Shown: positions 25,380 through 33,768 of the stretch, in pieces | Layout of the letters: the number at the start of each line of letters is the position of its first letter | Position numbering within the stretch: position 1 is the stretch's first letter | Source: Pelomonas sp. Root1237 | Lineage (GTDB): Bacteria > Pseudomonadota > Gammaproteobacteria > Burkholderiales > Burkholderiaceae_C | Assembly: GCF_001425055.1 (NCBI RefSeq) | Contig: NZ_LMDK01000002.1 | Span: 1-64,000 of the forward strand | DNA length: 64,000 nt | Direction of reading: 5' to 3' | Translations under genes and position numbers: made by a program | The notes under the pieces: generated by a model | Database searches by the model: none | What the model was told of the DNA's origin: nothing | What the model saw: only the letters and a program-made list of their open reading frames with translations

Positions 25380-27755
25380 ATGAAGAAATCCACCCTTGCG
25401 CGCGCGGCCGCCGCTTGCGTCGTCCTGTCCGTGTGGCCAGCCGCGCAGGCCTGTGACGACTGCGACGACGCCTCATCTCCGGCCCAAGTTGCCGCCGCAG
25501 ACCCCGACACGCCGACGCCGCGCAACAAGCTCGACCTCGTCCGCGTGCAGGGCGTTGCGCCCAGCTCCCTGCCCACCAACATCCCAACGACTCGGGAAGC
25601 CGTTACGCGCGAAGACATTGCGCGCAGCATCAACGCGACCGACTCGGAAGACGCGTTGAAGTACCTGCCCAGCCTGCTGGTGCGCAAGCGCTACATCGGC
25701 GACTACAACCACGCCATCCTGTCCAGCCGCGCTTCGGGCACCGGCAACAGCGCGCGCTCGGCCGTGTATGCGGACGGCGTGCTGCTGTCCAACTACCTGG
25801 GCAACGGCGTCGGCGGCCTGTCCTTCCCGCCACGCTGGGGCCTGGTGACACCCGAGGAGATCGAGCGCGTCGACGTCATGTACGGGCCCTTCTCGGCCGC
25901 CTACACCGGCAACTCAGCAGGCGCCGTCGTCGACTACGTGACGCGCATGCCGACCCAGTTCGAGGCCCATGCCAAGCTGGGCTATGTGTCCCAGCCCTTC
26001 GAGCTCTATGGCACCAAGGCCAACTACCGCGCCCGGCAGGCCAGCGCCTCGGTAGGCGACCGCGCCGGCGACCTCAGCTGGTGGCTCAACGTGAACCGCA
26101 CCGACAGCGACGGCCAGCCGCTGACCTTCGCCAACCGCCTGGCCAGCACGGGCACCGTGGTCACCAACGGCACCCCGGTGGCGGGCGCCGTGCTGGTGCC
26201 CAACAGCAATGGCCAGCCCTGGTATCTGCTGGGCTCGGCCACGCAATACAGCACCCGGCAGGACCACGTGAAGATCAAGCTGGCTTATGAGCTCAGCCCC
26301 ACGCTGCGCGCCAGCTATGTGATGGGCGTCTGGCACAACGATTCAGACGGCAATTCAGAGAGCTGGCTGCGCGACGCGAGCGGCAAGCCCGTCTATTCGG
26401 GGCCTGTCGTCATCGATGGCAAGCAGCTCACCGCGCCGACTGGTGGCGACTTCCCGTTGACGCGCGAGCAGCTGCTGCACGTCATGCACGGCCTGTCGGT
26501 CAAGAGCCGCGGCGGCGGTGAATGGGACTGGGAAGCCGCGGCCAGCCTTTACGACTACCGCAAGGACGACAAGCGCCAGAACACCGCCGGCAACCCACAG
26601 CCGGGCGCTCGGACGGGCGGCGCGGGCACGCTGGCCGACGGCAGCGGCACCGGCTGGAACACCCTCGCCCTCAAGGGCATCTGGCGCCCCGCGGGGACCG
26701 ACCACGTCGTCGACCTCGGCCTGCAGCAGGACAGCTACCAACTCAGCTACCTGACGTCCAACATCGCCGGCAACTACCTCGCCGACGGCCCCGGCGCGAT
26801 GGCCGCCAATGTCCAGGGCAAAACCCGCCTGCAGGCCGCCTATGCACAGGACGCCTGGCTGCTGGCGCCCGACTGGAAGGCCGTGCTGGGCCTGCGCGCT
26901 GAAGCCTGGCAGGCCCACGACGGACGCACGGACTTCTCGGCCACGGCCGGCCAGGCCTATGCCGCGCGCAGCGAGAGCTTCCTGTCACCCAAGGCGGCCC
27001 TGTCCTGGCAGGCCACGGCCGACACCGTGCTCAAGGCCTCCGTCGGCCGGGCCGTTCGCATGCCCACCGTGGCCGAGCTGTATGGCGCCACGTCGACGAC
27101 GAACTCGGCGTACATCAACGACCCCAACCTCAAGCCCGAGAAGTCCTGGACGGCCGAGCTGAGCGCTGAAGCCACCTGGGGACCGCTGCAATCGCGCCTC
27201 ACGCTGTTCGCCGAGACAACCCGCGATTCGCTGTACTCGCAGGCCCTCTTCGACCCGGCGGCCAACAGGAACGTCAGCCGCGTGCAGAACATCGACAAGA
27301 TAGGCACGACCGGCCTGGAGGCCACGTTCGCCGCCAACGACTGGCTGCTCAAGGGCCTGGACCTGTCGGCCAGTGCGACCTACACCGACTCCAGGATCAA
27401 GGCCAACAGCGGCTTTGTCGCAACGCCGGGCGACACCCTGGGGCGTTGGCAGCCCAACATCCCGCGCTGGCGCGCCACCGCCCTGGCAGCCTGGCGCTTC
27501 GACGAACACTGGAGCGCCAGCCTCGCGGCCCGCTACAGCGGCCGCCAGTACCGCACACTCAACAATGCCGACGTGAACGGCTTCGCCTACATGGGCGTCA
27601 GCAAATATGCGACGGCCGATCTGCGCGTGCTGTGGAAGATTGACCGCCAGTGGAGCGCCGCCGTCGGCATCGACAACCTGAACAACTATCAATACTGGAA
27701 CTTCCACCCCTACCCGCAACGCAGCTACTCGGCCGAGCTGAAATTCGATCTATGA
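25380..27755 (+). CDS. TonB-dependent outer membrane receptor
   Basis: The 791-residue protein has a signal peptide (residues 1-24), an unusual CDDCDD cluster right after cleavage, a TonB-box-like stretch near LDLVRVQG, a plug domain (about 60-190, with the SEDALKYLPSLLVRKR and ERVDVMYGPFSAAY segments) and a 22-strand barrel ending in the C-terminal aromatic residue pattern SYSAELKFDL. Such receptors import metal chelates or vitamins using energy from TonB-ExbB-ExbD. Its 3' end overlaps the YcnI gene start, and DUF2946 lies upstream. This context and the N-terminal cysteines suggest copper rather than iron, but the ligand is not proven. No extracytoplasmic sigma/anti-sigma pair accompanies it. 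Confidence 0.88.
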   Translation: MKKSTLARAAAACVVLSVWPAAQACDDCDDASSPAQVAAADPDTPTPRNKLDLVRVQGVAPSSLPTNIPTTREAVTREDIARSINATDSEDALKYLPSLLVRKRYIGDYNHAILSSRASGTGNSARSAVYADGVLLSNYLGNGVGGLSFPPRWGLVTPEEIERVDVMYGPFSAAYTGNSAGAVVDYVTRMPTQFEAHAKLGYVSQPFELYGTKANYRARQASASVGDRAGDLSWWLNVNRTDSDGQPLTFANRLASTGTVVTNGTPVAGAVLVPNSNGQPWYLLGSATQYSTRQDHVKIKLAYELSPTLRASYVMGVWHNDSDGNSESWLRDASGKPVYSGPVVIDGKQLTAPTGGDFPLTREQLLHVMHGLSVKSRGGGEWDWEAAASLYDYRKDDKRQNTAGNPQPGARTGGAGTLADGSGTGWNTLALKGIWRPAGTDHVVDLGLQQDSYQLSYLTSNIAGNYLADGPGAMAANVQGKTRLQAAYAQDAWLLAPDWKAVLGLRAEAWQAHDGRTDFSATAGQAYAARSESFLSPKAALSWQATADTVLKASVGRAVRMPTVAELYGATSTTNSAYINDPNLKPEKSWTAELSAEATWGPLQSRLTLFAETTRDSLYSQALFDPAANRNVSRVQNIDKIGTTGLEATFAANDWLLKGLDLSASATYTDSRIKANSGFVATPGDTLGRWQPNIPRWRATALAAWRFDEHWSASLAARYSGRQYRTLNNADVNGFAYMGVSKYATADLRVLWKIDRQWSAAVGIDNLNNYQYWNFHPYPQRSYSAELKFDL

Positions 27756-28279
27756 AGACATACCTCACCGCCACTCTGCTTGCCGTCGCCGGCACCGCCC
27801 AGGCCCACATCACGCTGGAGCAGCCCGAGGCCCCGGCCGGCAGCAGCTACCGCGCCGTCTTCAAGGCCGGGCACGGCTGCGAGGGCGGCGCAGCGACGAA
27901 GGAAATCGTCGTCACCCTGCCTGAGGGCTTGCGCGGCGCCAAGCCCATGCCCAAAGCCGGCTGGACGCTGACTACCAAGCAGCGGCCGCTGAAAGTCCCC
28001 TACGACAGCCATGGCAAGGCCGTCACCGACGAACTGGCCGAGGCACGCTGGGTGGCCAATGGCGAGGCCAACTATGTGCAGGACGCCTGGTACGACGAGT
28101 TCGTGCTGCATGTGTCCCTGCCAGCCGAGCCGGGCGAACTGGCCTTTGCCGTGCGCCAGGTCTGCACCCAGGGCGAGTGGAACTGGGCCGAGCTGCCGAG
28201 CGCCGCCAACCCCAAGCCGCGCGCACCGGCCGTCAGGTTGAAGGTGCTGCCCGCCCGTACCGAGGCTCACAGTCACTGA
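27752..28279 (+). CDS. YcnI/DUF1775 family copper-binding protein
   Basis: The 175-residue exported protein matches the YcnI family, which binds Cu(II) through a mature N-terminal histidine. The signal peptide ends TAQA, placing His at mature position 1 (HITLEQPEAPAGSSY). The family core AGHGCEGGAATKEIVVTLPEG and the aromatic EGEWNW-like region (QGEWNWAEL) are both present, and the C-terminus adds an EAHSH tail that could bind metal. The start at 27752 sits in an ATGA overlap with the receptor stop, so the pair is coupled. Together with DUF2946 it makes a three-gene copper-type module. Confidence 0.88.
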   Translation: MKTYLTATLLAVAGTAQAHITLEQPEAPAGSSYRAVFKAGHGCEGGAATKEIVVTLPEGLRGAKPMPKAGWTLTTKQRPLKVPYDSHGKAVTDELAEARWVANGEANYVQDAWYDEFVLHVSLPAEPGELAFAVRQVCTQGEWNWAELPSAANPKPRAPAVRLKVLPARTEAHSH

Positions 28280-28285
28280 GCCGAA

Positions 28286-28324
28286 AAAGCCCGGTCGACC
28301 CCGGCTGATCGCGGCTTTGTTTTC
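28286..28324 (+). terminator. Probable intrinsic terminator after ycnI
   Basis: AAAGCC at 28286-28291 pairs with GGCTTT at 28313-28318, enclosing a shorter CCGG/CCGG stem. The 3' arm runs straight into GTTTTC. It begins 7 bp after the ycnI stop codon. The stem is modest, so confidence is moderate. Confidence 0.5.
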
Positions 28325-28549
28325 AGATCACTGCGCCGATGATTCAGCCCGTCACCAGTGCATGGCCCCCGGCAACGTTGCGGCCCCTGGCGAGGCGGCA
28401 CGCGAGCCGCCCGCGACCATGAAAGCACGAGATTCGGGCCCGACTGCGTCACCTCCCGGTGTCGCCCTGCCAGGCCACCTGCGCTGTGATCCACGCCGCA
28501 GCCCCACGCCCCTCCGGGGTGCGTCCCGGGCGGCGTGAAGCGCTCTTTC

Positions 28550-28580
28550 GCCCCGAACGGCCTTGGCCGCTCGGGGCTTT
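28550..28580 (+). terminator. Intrinsic terminator (plus strand) without an obvious gene
   Basis: GCCCCGA at 28550-28556 pairs perfectly with TCGGGGC at 28571-28577. The loop contains a nested GGCC/GGCC pair, and a T-rich tract (TTTACTTTG) follows. It is about 95 bp upstream of the next start codon and 270 bp after ycnI. Confidence 0.65.
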
Positions 28581-28675
28581 ACTTTGCCTGCATGCAAACG
28601 CCACTCGGCGTGCGCGGCGGCCTTCTGGGAACTGACCGGTAGCATCGCCACCTGTTGCAGCAGCAGGAGTTCTTC

Positions 28676-29554
28676 ATGACAGTGCTCGCTCGATTCTGCG
28701 CGGCACTGTGGTTTGCGGCGGCGGTGCAGGCTGCGGCAGCCGTCGAGGTCGTGCGCATCCCGCGCCCCGAGGTTCGGGAAGACCGTCGGTCGGTCTACGC
28801 CGATCAATTGCTGGCGCTGGCGTTGGCGCGCTGCGGCACCGAGTATCGGATCGAGCATGCGGGTGTCACCATGAACCAGGAGCGCCAGGTCCTTGAGCTG
28901 GAGGCGGGGCGCATGATCGACGTGGCGCCCATTCCCGCCTCGCCCGAGCGCGAAGCCCGCCTGCTGGCGATCCGCATCCCCGTCAATCGCGGCATGCTCG
29001 GTTGGCGGGTTGGCCTCATCCGGCGCGGAGATCAGGCACGCTTTGCGTCGCTCAACTCACTGCAGCAGCTCCAGCAACTGCGGGTAGGCCAAGGCCAGAG
29101 CTGGCCGGACACCGAGATCCTGCGTGCCAACGGCATTCCGGTCGTGGCTGGCTCGGCCTATCTGGCGCTCTTCAACATGCTGCAGGGAGAACGATTCGAC
29201 TACTTTCCCCGTGGGTTGACCGAGGTCTGGGATGAACTGGAGGAGCGCTCGGACCGCTTCGAGGTGGAGTCGCACGTGGTGCTGCACTACCCCTATGACG
29301 CCTACTTCATGGTGAACCGCAAGGCCACGAAGCTTGCCGCCGACATCGAGCGCGGACTGAACCAGGCGATGGCCGATGGCAGCTTTGACAAGCTCTTTGA
29401 GCGCTACTTCGGCGAACGGTTACGCCGTGCGCGCCTGCATGAGCGCGTGGTGATCGATCTCACCAATCCGCTGCTCACGCCCGGCACCGCCACGCCTGCC
29501 GAACGTCCGGAGCTCTGGTACGACTTCCGGCGCTGGCCGGCGAAGGCGAAGTAG
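28676..29554 (+). CDS. Periplasmic solute-binding-like protein (family 3 type)
   Basis: The 292-residue protein starts with a signal peptide (about 1-22). Its body looks like a type II periplasmic-binding fold: an N-terminal lobe (VEVVRIPRPE ... YADQLLALALARCG) and LGWRVGLIRRGD, the second lobe with LRVGQGQSWPDTEILRANG, and a PYDAYFMVNRKATKLAADIERGL return strand and helix. No ABC permease or ATPase gene is next to it, and the basic C-terminal tail is unusual for a freely diffusing receptor. It could serve as an orphan receptor or a sensor. The ATG at 28676 is preceded by a good AGGAG, which settles the start over an upstream TTG. Confidence 0.75.
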   Translation: MTVLARFCAALWFAAAVQAAAAVEVVRIPRPEVREDRRSVYADQLLALALARCGTEYRIEHAGVTMNQERQVLELEAGRMIDVAPIPASPEREARLLAIRIPVNRGMLGWRVGLIRRGDQARFASLNSLQQLQQLRVGQGQSWPDTEILRANGIPVVAGSAYLALFNMLQGERFDYFPRGLTEVWDELEERSDRFEVESHVVLHYPYDAYFMVNRKATKLAADIERGLNQAMADGSFDKLFERYFGERLRRARLHERVVIDLTNPLLTPGTATPAERPELWYDFRRWPAKAK

Positions 29555-29637
29555 GCAACGACGACCTCACGCCGACAAGGCAATTTGCCTTTAAGTCGCA
29601 CGTAGGCCACCCACGCTCCCAGCCCGGGTGCGCTGCC

Positions 29638-30084
29638 TCAGCGCATCGCGACGATGCCGCCCTCGGCTGACGGCGCCAGCAGGAACAAGCCAGCCTCGCT
29701 GCGTTCGCCGCTGCGCACCTGCACGTCCACCAGGCAGGCCTGGCCGACGTCGGTGGCACGCAGCAGGCGCGTCTTGCGCTGCTGCGACGAACGGCCCAGA
29801 CGCTCGATGAGTTCGCGGTAGACCGCCACGCGGCCCGGCTCGCCGGCAGCGCCCAAGCTGCCCTCCATCGTGAACTGGGCCGTCAGGCCCCAGGCGTCGC
29901 TGGCATTCCAGCGCGAATCGAAGTCATCCAGCCGGCGTTGCAGTGTCGCCTTGTCGTCACAAGGCGACGCGGCGGCATGAGCCTCGGCGGGCAGGACCAG
30001 CACACCGGCGGCCACCAAGCCCAGAGCGGTGACGATGGCCCAGCTCAGGCTGAGTGGGGCAGAAGAGGAATCAAAACGCTTCAT
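29638..30084 (-). CDS. Exported NTF2/SnoaL-like protein
   Basis: The 148-residue protein has a signal peptide or anchor (about residues 12-40, ending AEAHAAAS). The mature domain (CDDKATLQRRLDDFDSRWNASDAWGLTAQF ...) has the helix-sheet start of SnoaL/DUF4440 NTF2-like folds. No catalytic residue set is evident, so binding or an enzymatic role is open. The ATG at 30084 has an AGGAG 8-9 bp upstream, which rules out the longer frame. It diverges from the hemerythrin-like gene across 292 bp that hold promoters but no recognisable gene. Confidence 0.68.
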   Translation of the reverse strand: MKRFDSSSAPLSLSWAIVTALGLVAAGVLVLPAEAHAAASPCDDKATLQRRLDDFDSRWNASDAWGLTAQFTMEGSLGAAGEPGRVAVYRELIERLGRSSQQRKTRLLRATDVGQACLVDVQVRSGERSEAGLFLLAPSAEGGIVAMR

Positions 30085-30376
30085 GAGGATCTCCTGGAAA
30101 AGGATCAACGGGACAGAGACACGCTCGATGCGCCCGGGGCAGCTCGGCGCGCGCCGCCGGTGCGGCAGTGCTGAGCAGAAGGACGAGGTCGAGGCGTTGC
30201 ATGGATCGCACTTTGCCGAGCAGGCCGGGCCCTGCCATCGCCCCGAAGAGCCATGCGACGAGCCACGACCGATGGCCCGTCGGGCATGGCCCATCAGCGC
30301 GATGGCAACCGCGACGCCGGCCGGAACACTGCGGCGCATCCGGCCCCATCACGCCGGCTCAAACGGAGCCTCCACC

Positions 30377-31057
30377 ATGACCACCCTCCCCCCGCGCCTG
30401 GACCTCTACGCCCATATCCACAAGGCTTTGCGCCTGTTCATGAGCGACACACTGCAGCAGCTGAGCCGCCTCGATGTCGACGACCCGCTCGAGCTGGCCA
30501 CCAGTCTGGGCCAGCTCGACGCGTTGCTGGATGCCGCCCGGCACCATCTCGACAAGGAGAACGAGTTCGTCCACCCCGCCATCGAAGCCCGCCGCGCGGG
30601 GGCCAGCGCGGCCATCGAGGTCGAGCACGAGGAGCACCTGGACGCCATCGCCGGCCTGCGCGCCGAGTCCGCCGCGCTGCGCGCCATGCCGTCAGCGAGC
30701 GCCGCCCAGCGCCTGTACCGCCGCTTCGCGGCCTTCGTGGCCCACAACCTCGAGCACATGGGCGTGGAGGAGAGCCGCCACAACCTGGCGCTGTGGGCCG
30801 CCTACAGCGACGCCGAACTGCTCGACATCCACCACCGCCTCCTGGCCAGCATCGGCCCGCGCGAGATGAGCGAGACGCTGCGCTGGATGATCCCGGCCTT
30901 GACGCCGGCTGAGCGCGCCCTTGTCATCGGCAGCCTGCCGCCGCCGGTTCAGGCGCCGGTGCTGGCCTCGGCGCGCGCGCTGCTCAACGACACGGCCTGG
31001 ACCAAGCTGTGCCGGGCGCTGGGTCAGGCCAGCGTGCCGGGCCTGGTGGCCATCTGA
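30377..31057 (+). CDS. Hemerythrin-like domain protein
   Basis: The 226-residue soluble protein contains a hemerythrin HHE four-helix bundle in residues 1-150. The metal-ligand histidines and acids lie in YAHIHKAL (near 11), HHLDKENEFVHP (near 54), EVEHEEHLDAI (near 81) and HNLEHMGVEE (near 128). Such di-iron proteins bind O2, NO or iron. The last 70 residues are a helical tail typical of DUF-type hemerythrins of Burkholderiales. An AGCC-rich spacer precedes the ATG at 30377. Its 3' end overlaps the convergent LuxR gene by 34 bp. Confidence 0.86.
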   Translation: MTTLPPRLDLYAHIHKALRLFMSDTLQQLSRLDVDDPLELATSLGQLDALLDAARHHLDKENEFVHPAIEARRAGASAAIEVEHEEHLDAIAGLRAESAALRAMPSASAAQRLYRRFAAFVAHNLEHMGVEESRHNLALWAAYSDAELLDIHHRLLASIGPREMSETLRWMIPALTPAERALVIGSLPPPVQAPVLASARALLNDTAWTKLCRALGQASVPGLVAI

Positions 31058-33705
31058 CGCTGGTTCCACCACGCGGCCGCCTCGCCGCGTGAGTTCAGGC
31101 CCAGCTTGTCGAGGATGTTGGCCACATGCCGCTTGACGGTGTGGGGGCTCAGGTCCAGCGCGCGGGCGATGTGCTTGTTGCTGGCGCCGGCGGCGATCTG
31201 GGCGATGACTTCGGCTTCGCGCTGCGAGAGCCGGTCGTCCCCGGAAACGGCGGCGGCTTCGACCACCACCCGCGTGGCCGGCCGCACGGCGTCGGCCCAG
31301 CCGCGCAGCCGGGCGAGGTCGACCGGGTCGAGCAGGTCGCCCCAGTCCTCGGCCGCCATCTGCAGCAGCTTCGGCACGGCCCACAGCAGGCCGCCGGGCT
31401 CGCGCCGGGCCAGCGCCGGCGCCAGCGCCTCGGCCGCGCCGCCACGGTCGCCGCCCTCCAGCAGCAGCGCGGCCAGACGCAGGCGCGCCTCGGCCAGCTG
31501 GCCGAGCAGGTCGCCGCCTTCGCCGTCCGCCAGCAGACCGCGCCAGGCGGCGATGGCTTCGTCGCGCCGGCCCTGCAGCGCGGCGAGCTGGGCCTGCAGG
31601 CCCAGCAGCGGCCGTGGCCGGTGCGGCATGACGAGGTCGGGCAGGTCCGCACCGATGCGCACCAGACACTCCAGGCCCTCGGCCAGCGCCTCAAGGTTGC
31701 CGATGGCGGCCGCCATGCGCGACATGGCAAAGGTCGCATGCCAAGCGCCCCAGGCACCATAGCCCGGCACATGCTCGGCCAGGCGCAGCCGCATCAGGGC
31801 CAGGGCCTCGTCATGGCGGCCGGCGATCAGGTCGAACATCGCATGCAGGGCCTGGCCCTGGTTGCGCGCGATGACGATGCGACCCAACCAGGCTGCATCG
31901 GCTTCGGCATGAGCCAGCATCTGCCGGGATTCGGCCAGGCGGCCCTGCCAGAACAGGTTCCAGGCCTGGGACGTGTGCGCGTTGACGCCGAAGGGCAGCG
32001 ACCGGTTGCCCAGCACCTGCATCGCGCCACGGTACCAGCGGTCGGCCACCGGCGACATGCCGACGCAGCTGATCTGGCGCGGCGACGGCGAGCAGATGTA
32101 CCAGCTCTCCAGCGTGGTCGTGTTCAGCAGCTCGGTGACAAGGGCGTCGAACAGCGGCGCAACGGCGTCGAAGCGGCAGCTTTCCATCGCATGCCAGGTA
32201 CGGCCCAGCAGCGTCACGCGGCGCAGCTCGCCGCTCAGCGCAAACGGGTCGAGGTCGCGCAGCAGGGCTTCAGCCTCCTGGAGGCGGCCCTGCGCGATCA
32301 GCAGGATGCTGCGATGGCCGCGCGCGGCGAGCAGACCGGCCTGGTCGCCGCGCGCGTCGAACAGCGCCTCGGCGCGGCTCTGATGCCATTCGGCCTGCTG
32401 GGCCTCCCACAGCACCCACAGCGCCAGCGCCTTGACGCGGTGCAGTTCCGGGCTGGACTCGGCAAAGGCAGGGTCGAAGCGCCGGGTCAGGTCCAGCAGG
32501 CCCTGGGCGCCGAGCTGGTTCATCAGCAAGGCGCCGTCTGCCAGCAGCAGCTCGGCTGCACGCTCGGGGCGGCCCGCGGCCAGCAACAGGCTCTGCCGGC
32601 GCACCGCGTCCGTCTCCAGCATCGCGGCGCGCTCCAGCTGCTGGCGGTAGACCTCGGGCTGCTCCTGGCGCAGGCGCTGTTGCAGCATGTCGCGCAAGAG
32701 CTGGTGCAGGCGCAGCGTGTGGGGCGCCAGGTCGACGACGGTCACGAAGAGCGAGAGGCGCTCCATATCGGCCAGCCAGCCGGCTGCGTGGGCGTCCTCG
32801 CCCAGCGCCTGGCAGCGCTCGGCGTCCAGCTCGTGCAGCACGCTGGTGCGCAGCAGGAAGCCGCGCAGGCCCGGTTCGAGGCGGTCCAGCACTTCGGCGG
32901 CGAGGTAGTCGAAGGTGGCGCGGTCGATGGCTGCGGGCAGGCGCTGTTGTCCCGCGCCCAAAGCCAGGCGCAGGCCGGCGGGCCAGCCCTGGCAGCGCTC
33001 GTAGAGCCCCGCCGCAGCGGTTTCGTCCAGGCCCGCGGCCTGGGCCAGTTGCTCGACCTCGCCGCGCGCCAGCGCCAGCTCGACGGGGCCGAGGTCAGCC
33101 AGCTCGCCGGCGGCCCGCAGCCGCGCCAGGCGCAGCGCGGGCTCGTGGCGGGCGGCCAGTACCAGGCGCCAGCGCTCGCCCATGCGGGCCAGCCAGCGGT
33201 CCAGGAACTGCAACGCAGCCGGGTCGACGAGATGGTGGGCGTCGTCCAGCACGATCAGGCCATGCTCGACCTCGCAGGCCTCCAGCGCATTCAGCATCGC
33301 ATCGGCCACGGTGACGATCTCGGTGCCGCCGCGCAGCGCCGCGTCTCGCAGGCCCTCGGGCGCCGTGCGCCAGGGCGGGTCATAAGGCTCGAAGGCGGCG
33401 AACAGGCAGTCCAGCAGGCGGCCGAGGTCGTCGCCTTCGTCCAGGGCCACCCAGGCAATGGCCGTGTCGGCGCCCGCATCGGCCAGGGCCTGGGTCAGCA
33501 ACGACGTCTTGCCATAGCCGGCAGGCGCGCAGATCAACAGCACGCGGTGAGCATCCAGCGCGCGCTGCACGTCGGCCAGCAGGGCCGGGCGTGGCAGCAG
33601 CAGGCCGGCACGCGGGCGCGGCGCACGGGTCTTGGTGTGGGCGAGAGCCATGGGCGCGGATGCTAGTTCACAGACCCCGGGCTTGAGGGGGTGAGATGGC
33701 TCCAT
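31024..33705 (-). CDS. MalT-type LuxR family transcriptional regulator (STAND ATPase)
   Basis: The 893-residue regulator has Walker A APAGYGKTS near residue 60 and Walker B LIVLDDAHHL near 150. A long helical-repeat (TPR-like) sensor region follows (about 350-810). The C-terminal LuxR helix-turn-helix (LSQREAEVIAQIAAG ... PHTVKRHVANILDKLGL) closes the protein. This is the layout of MalT-class ATP- and inducer-dependent activators. Two starts are possible, 33705 and 33651; neither has a clear ribosome site. The inducer is unknown. It converges on the hemerythrin-like gene with a 34-bp overlap and is divergent from a PEP-CTERM gene whose promoter lies 60 bp away. Confidence 0.88.
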   Translation of the reverse strand: MEPSHPLKPGVCELASAPMALAHTKTRAPRPRAGLLLPRPALLADVQRALDAHRVLLICAPAGYGKTSLLTQALADAGADTAIAWVALDEGDDLGRLLDCLFAAFEPYDPPWRTAPEGLRDAALRGGTEIVTVADAMLNALEACEVEHGLIVLDDAHHLVDPAALQFLDRWLARMGERWRLVLAARHEPALRLARLRAAGELADLGPVELALARGEVEQLAQAAGLDETAAAGLYERCQGWPAGLRLALGAGQQRLPAAIDRATFDYLAAEVLDRLEPGLRGFLLRTSVLHELDAERCQALGEDAHAAGWLADMERLSLFVTVVDLAPHTLRLHQLLRDMLQQRLRQEQPEVYRQQLERAAMLETDAVRRQSLLLAAGRPERAAELLLADGALLMNQLGAQGLLDLTRRFDPAFAESSPELHRVKALALWVLWEAQQAEWHQSRAEALFDARGDQAGLLAARGHRSILLIAQGRLQEAEALLRDLDPFALSGELRRVTLLGRTWHAMESCRFDAVAPLFDALVTELLNTTTLESWYICSPSPRQISCVGMSPVADRWYRGAMQVLGNRSLPFGVNAHTSQAWNLFWQGRLAESRQMLAHAEADAAWLGRIVIARNQGQALHAMFDLIAGRHDEALALMRLRLAEHVPGYGAWGAWHATFAMSRMAAAIGNLEALAEGLECLVRIGADLPDLVMPHRPRPLLGLQAQLAALQGRRDEAIAAWRGLLADGEGGDLLGQLAEARLRLAALLLEGGDRGGAAEALAPALARREPGGLLWAVPKLLQMAAEDWGDLLDPVDLARLRGWADAVRPATRVVVEAAAVSGDDRLSQREAEVIAQIAAGASNKHIARALDLSPHTVKRHVANILDKLGLNSRGEAAAWWNQRQMATRPGTLA

Positions 33706-33768
33706 CGGCTAACGATTGCCTAACGGTCGCTCTCCAGACTGGCGCACAACCTGATCGGAGACCCCACC

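Larger units (their letters stand above)
28280..28675. other. Intergenic region with GC-rich hairpins; possible small RNA or leader
   Basis: This 396-bp stretch has no credible coding region. It contains the ycnI terminator at its left end, several GC-rich inverted repeats (for example around 28502-28525, GCCCC/GGGGTGC), and a second plus-strand intrinsic terminator at 28550-28580. Because two plus-strand terminators occur in series with no gene between them, a short transcript (sRNA or attenuated leader of the next gene) may originate here. No known riboswitch or RNA family was recognised. The region also carries the AGGAG ribosome site of the next gene at 28664-28669. Confidence 0.45.

Noticed and set aside
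28340-28500. Possible cobalamin riboswitch (GCCAGG..ACCTGC and CCCCCGGCAACG resemble parts of the B12 core)
   Set aside because: The other conserved blocks (GGGAA..GTG, GCCACTG, GGGAAGG) are absent, and the downstream gene has no B12 link.
31126-33666. A plus-strand reading frame (about 846 codons) antisense to the LuxR regulator
   Set aside because: Shadow of the regulator; Gln/Ala/Arg-rich with no domain, while the minus-strand product has clear Walker and HTH motifs.
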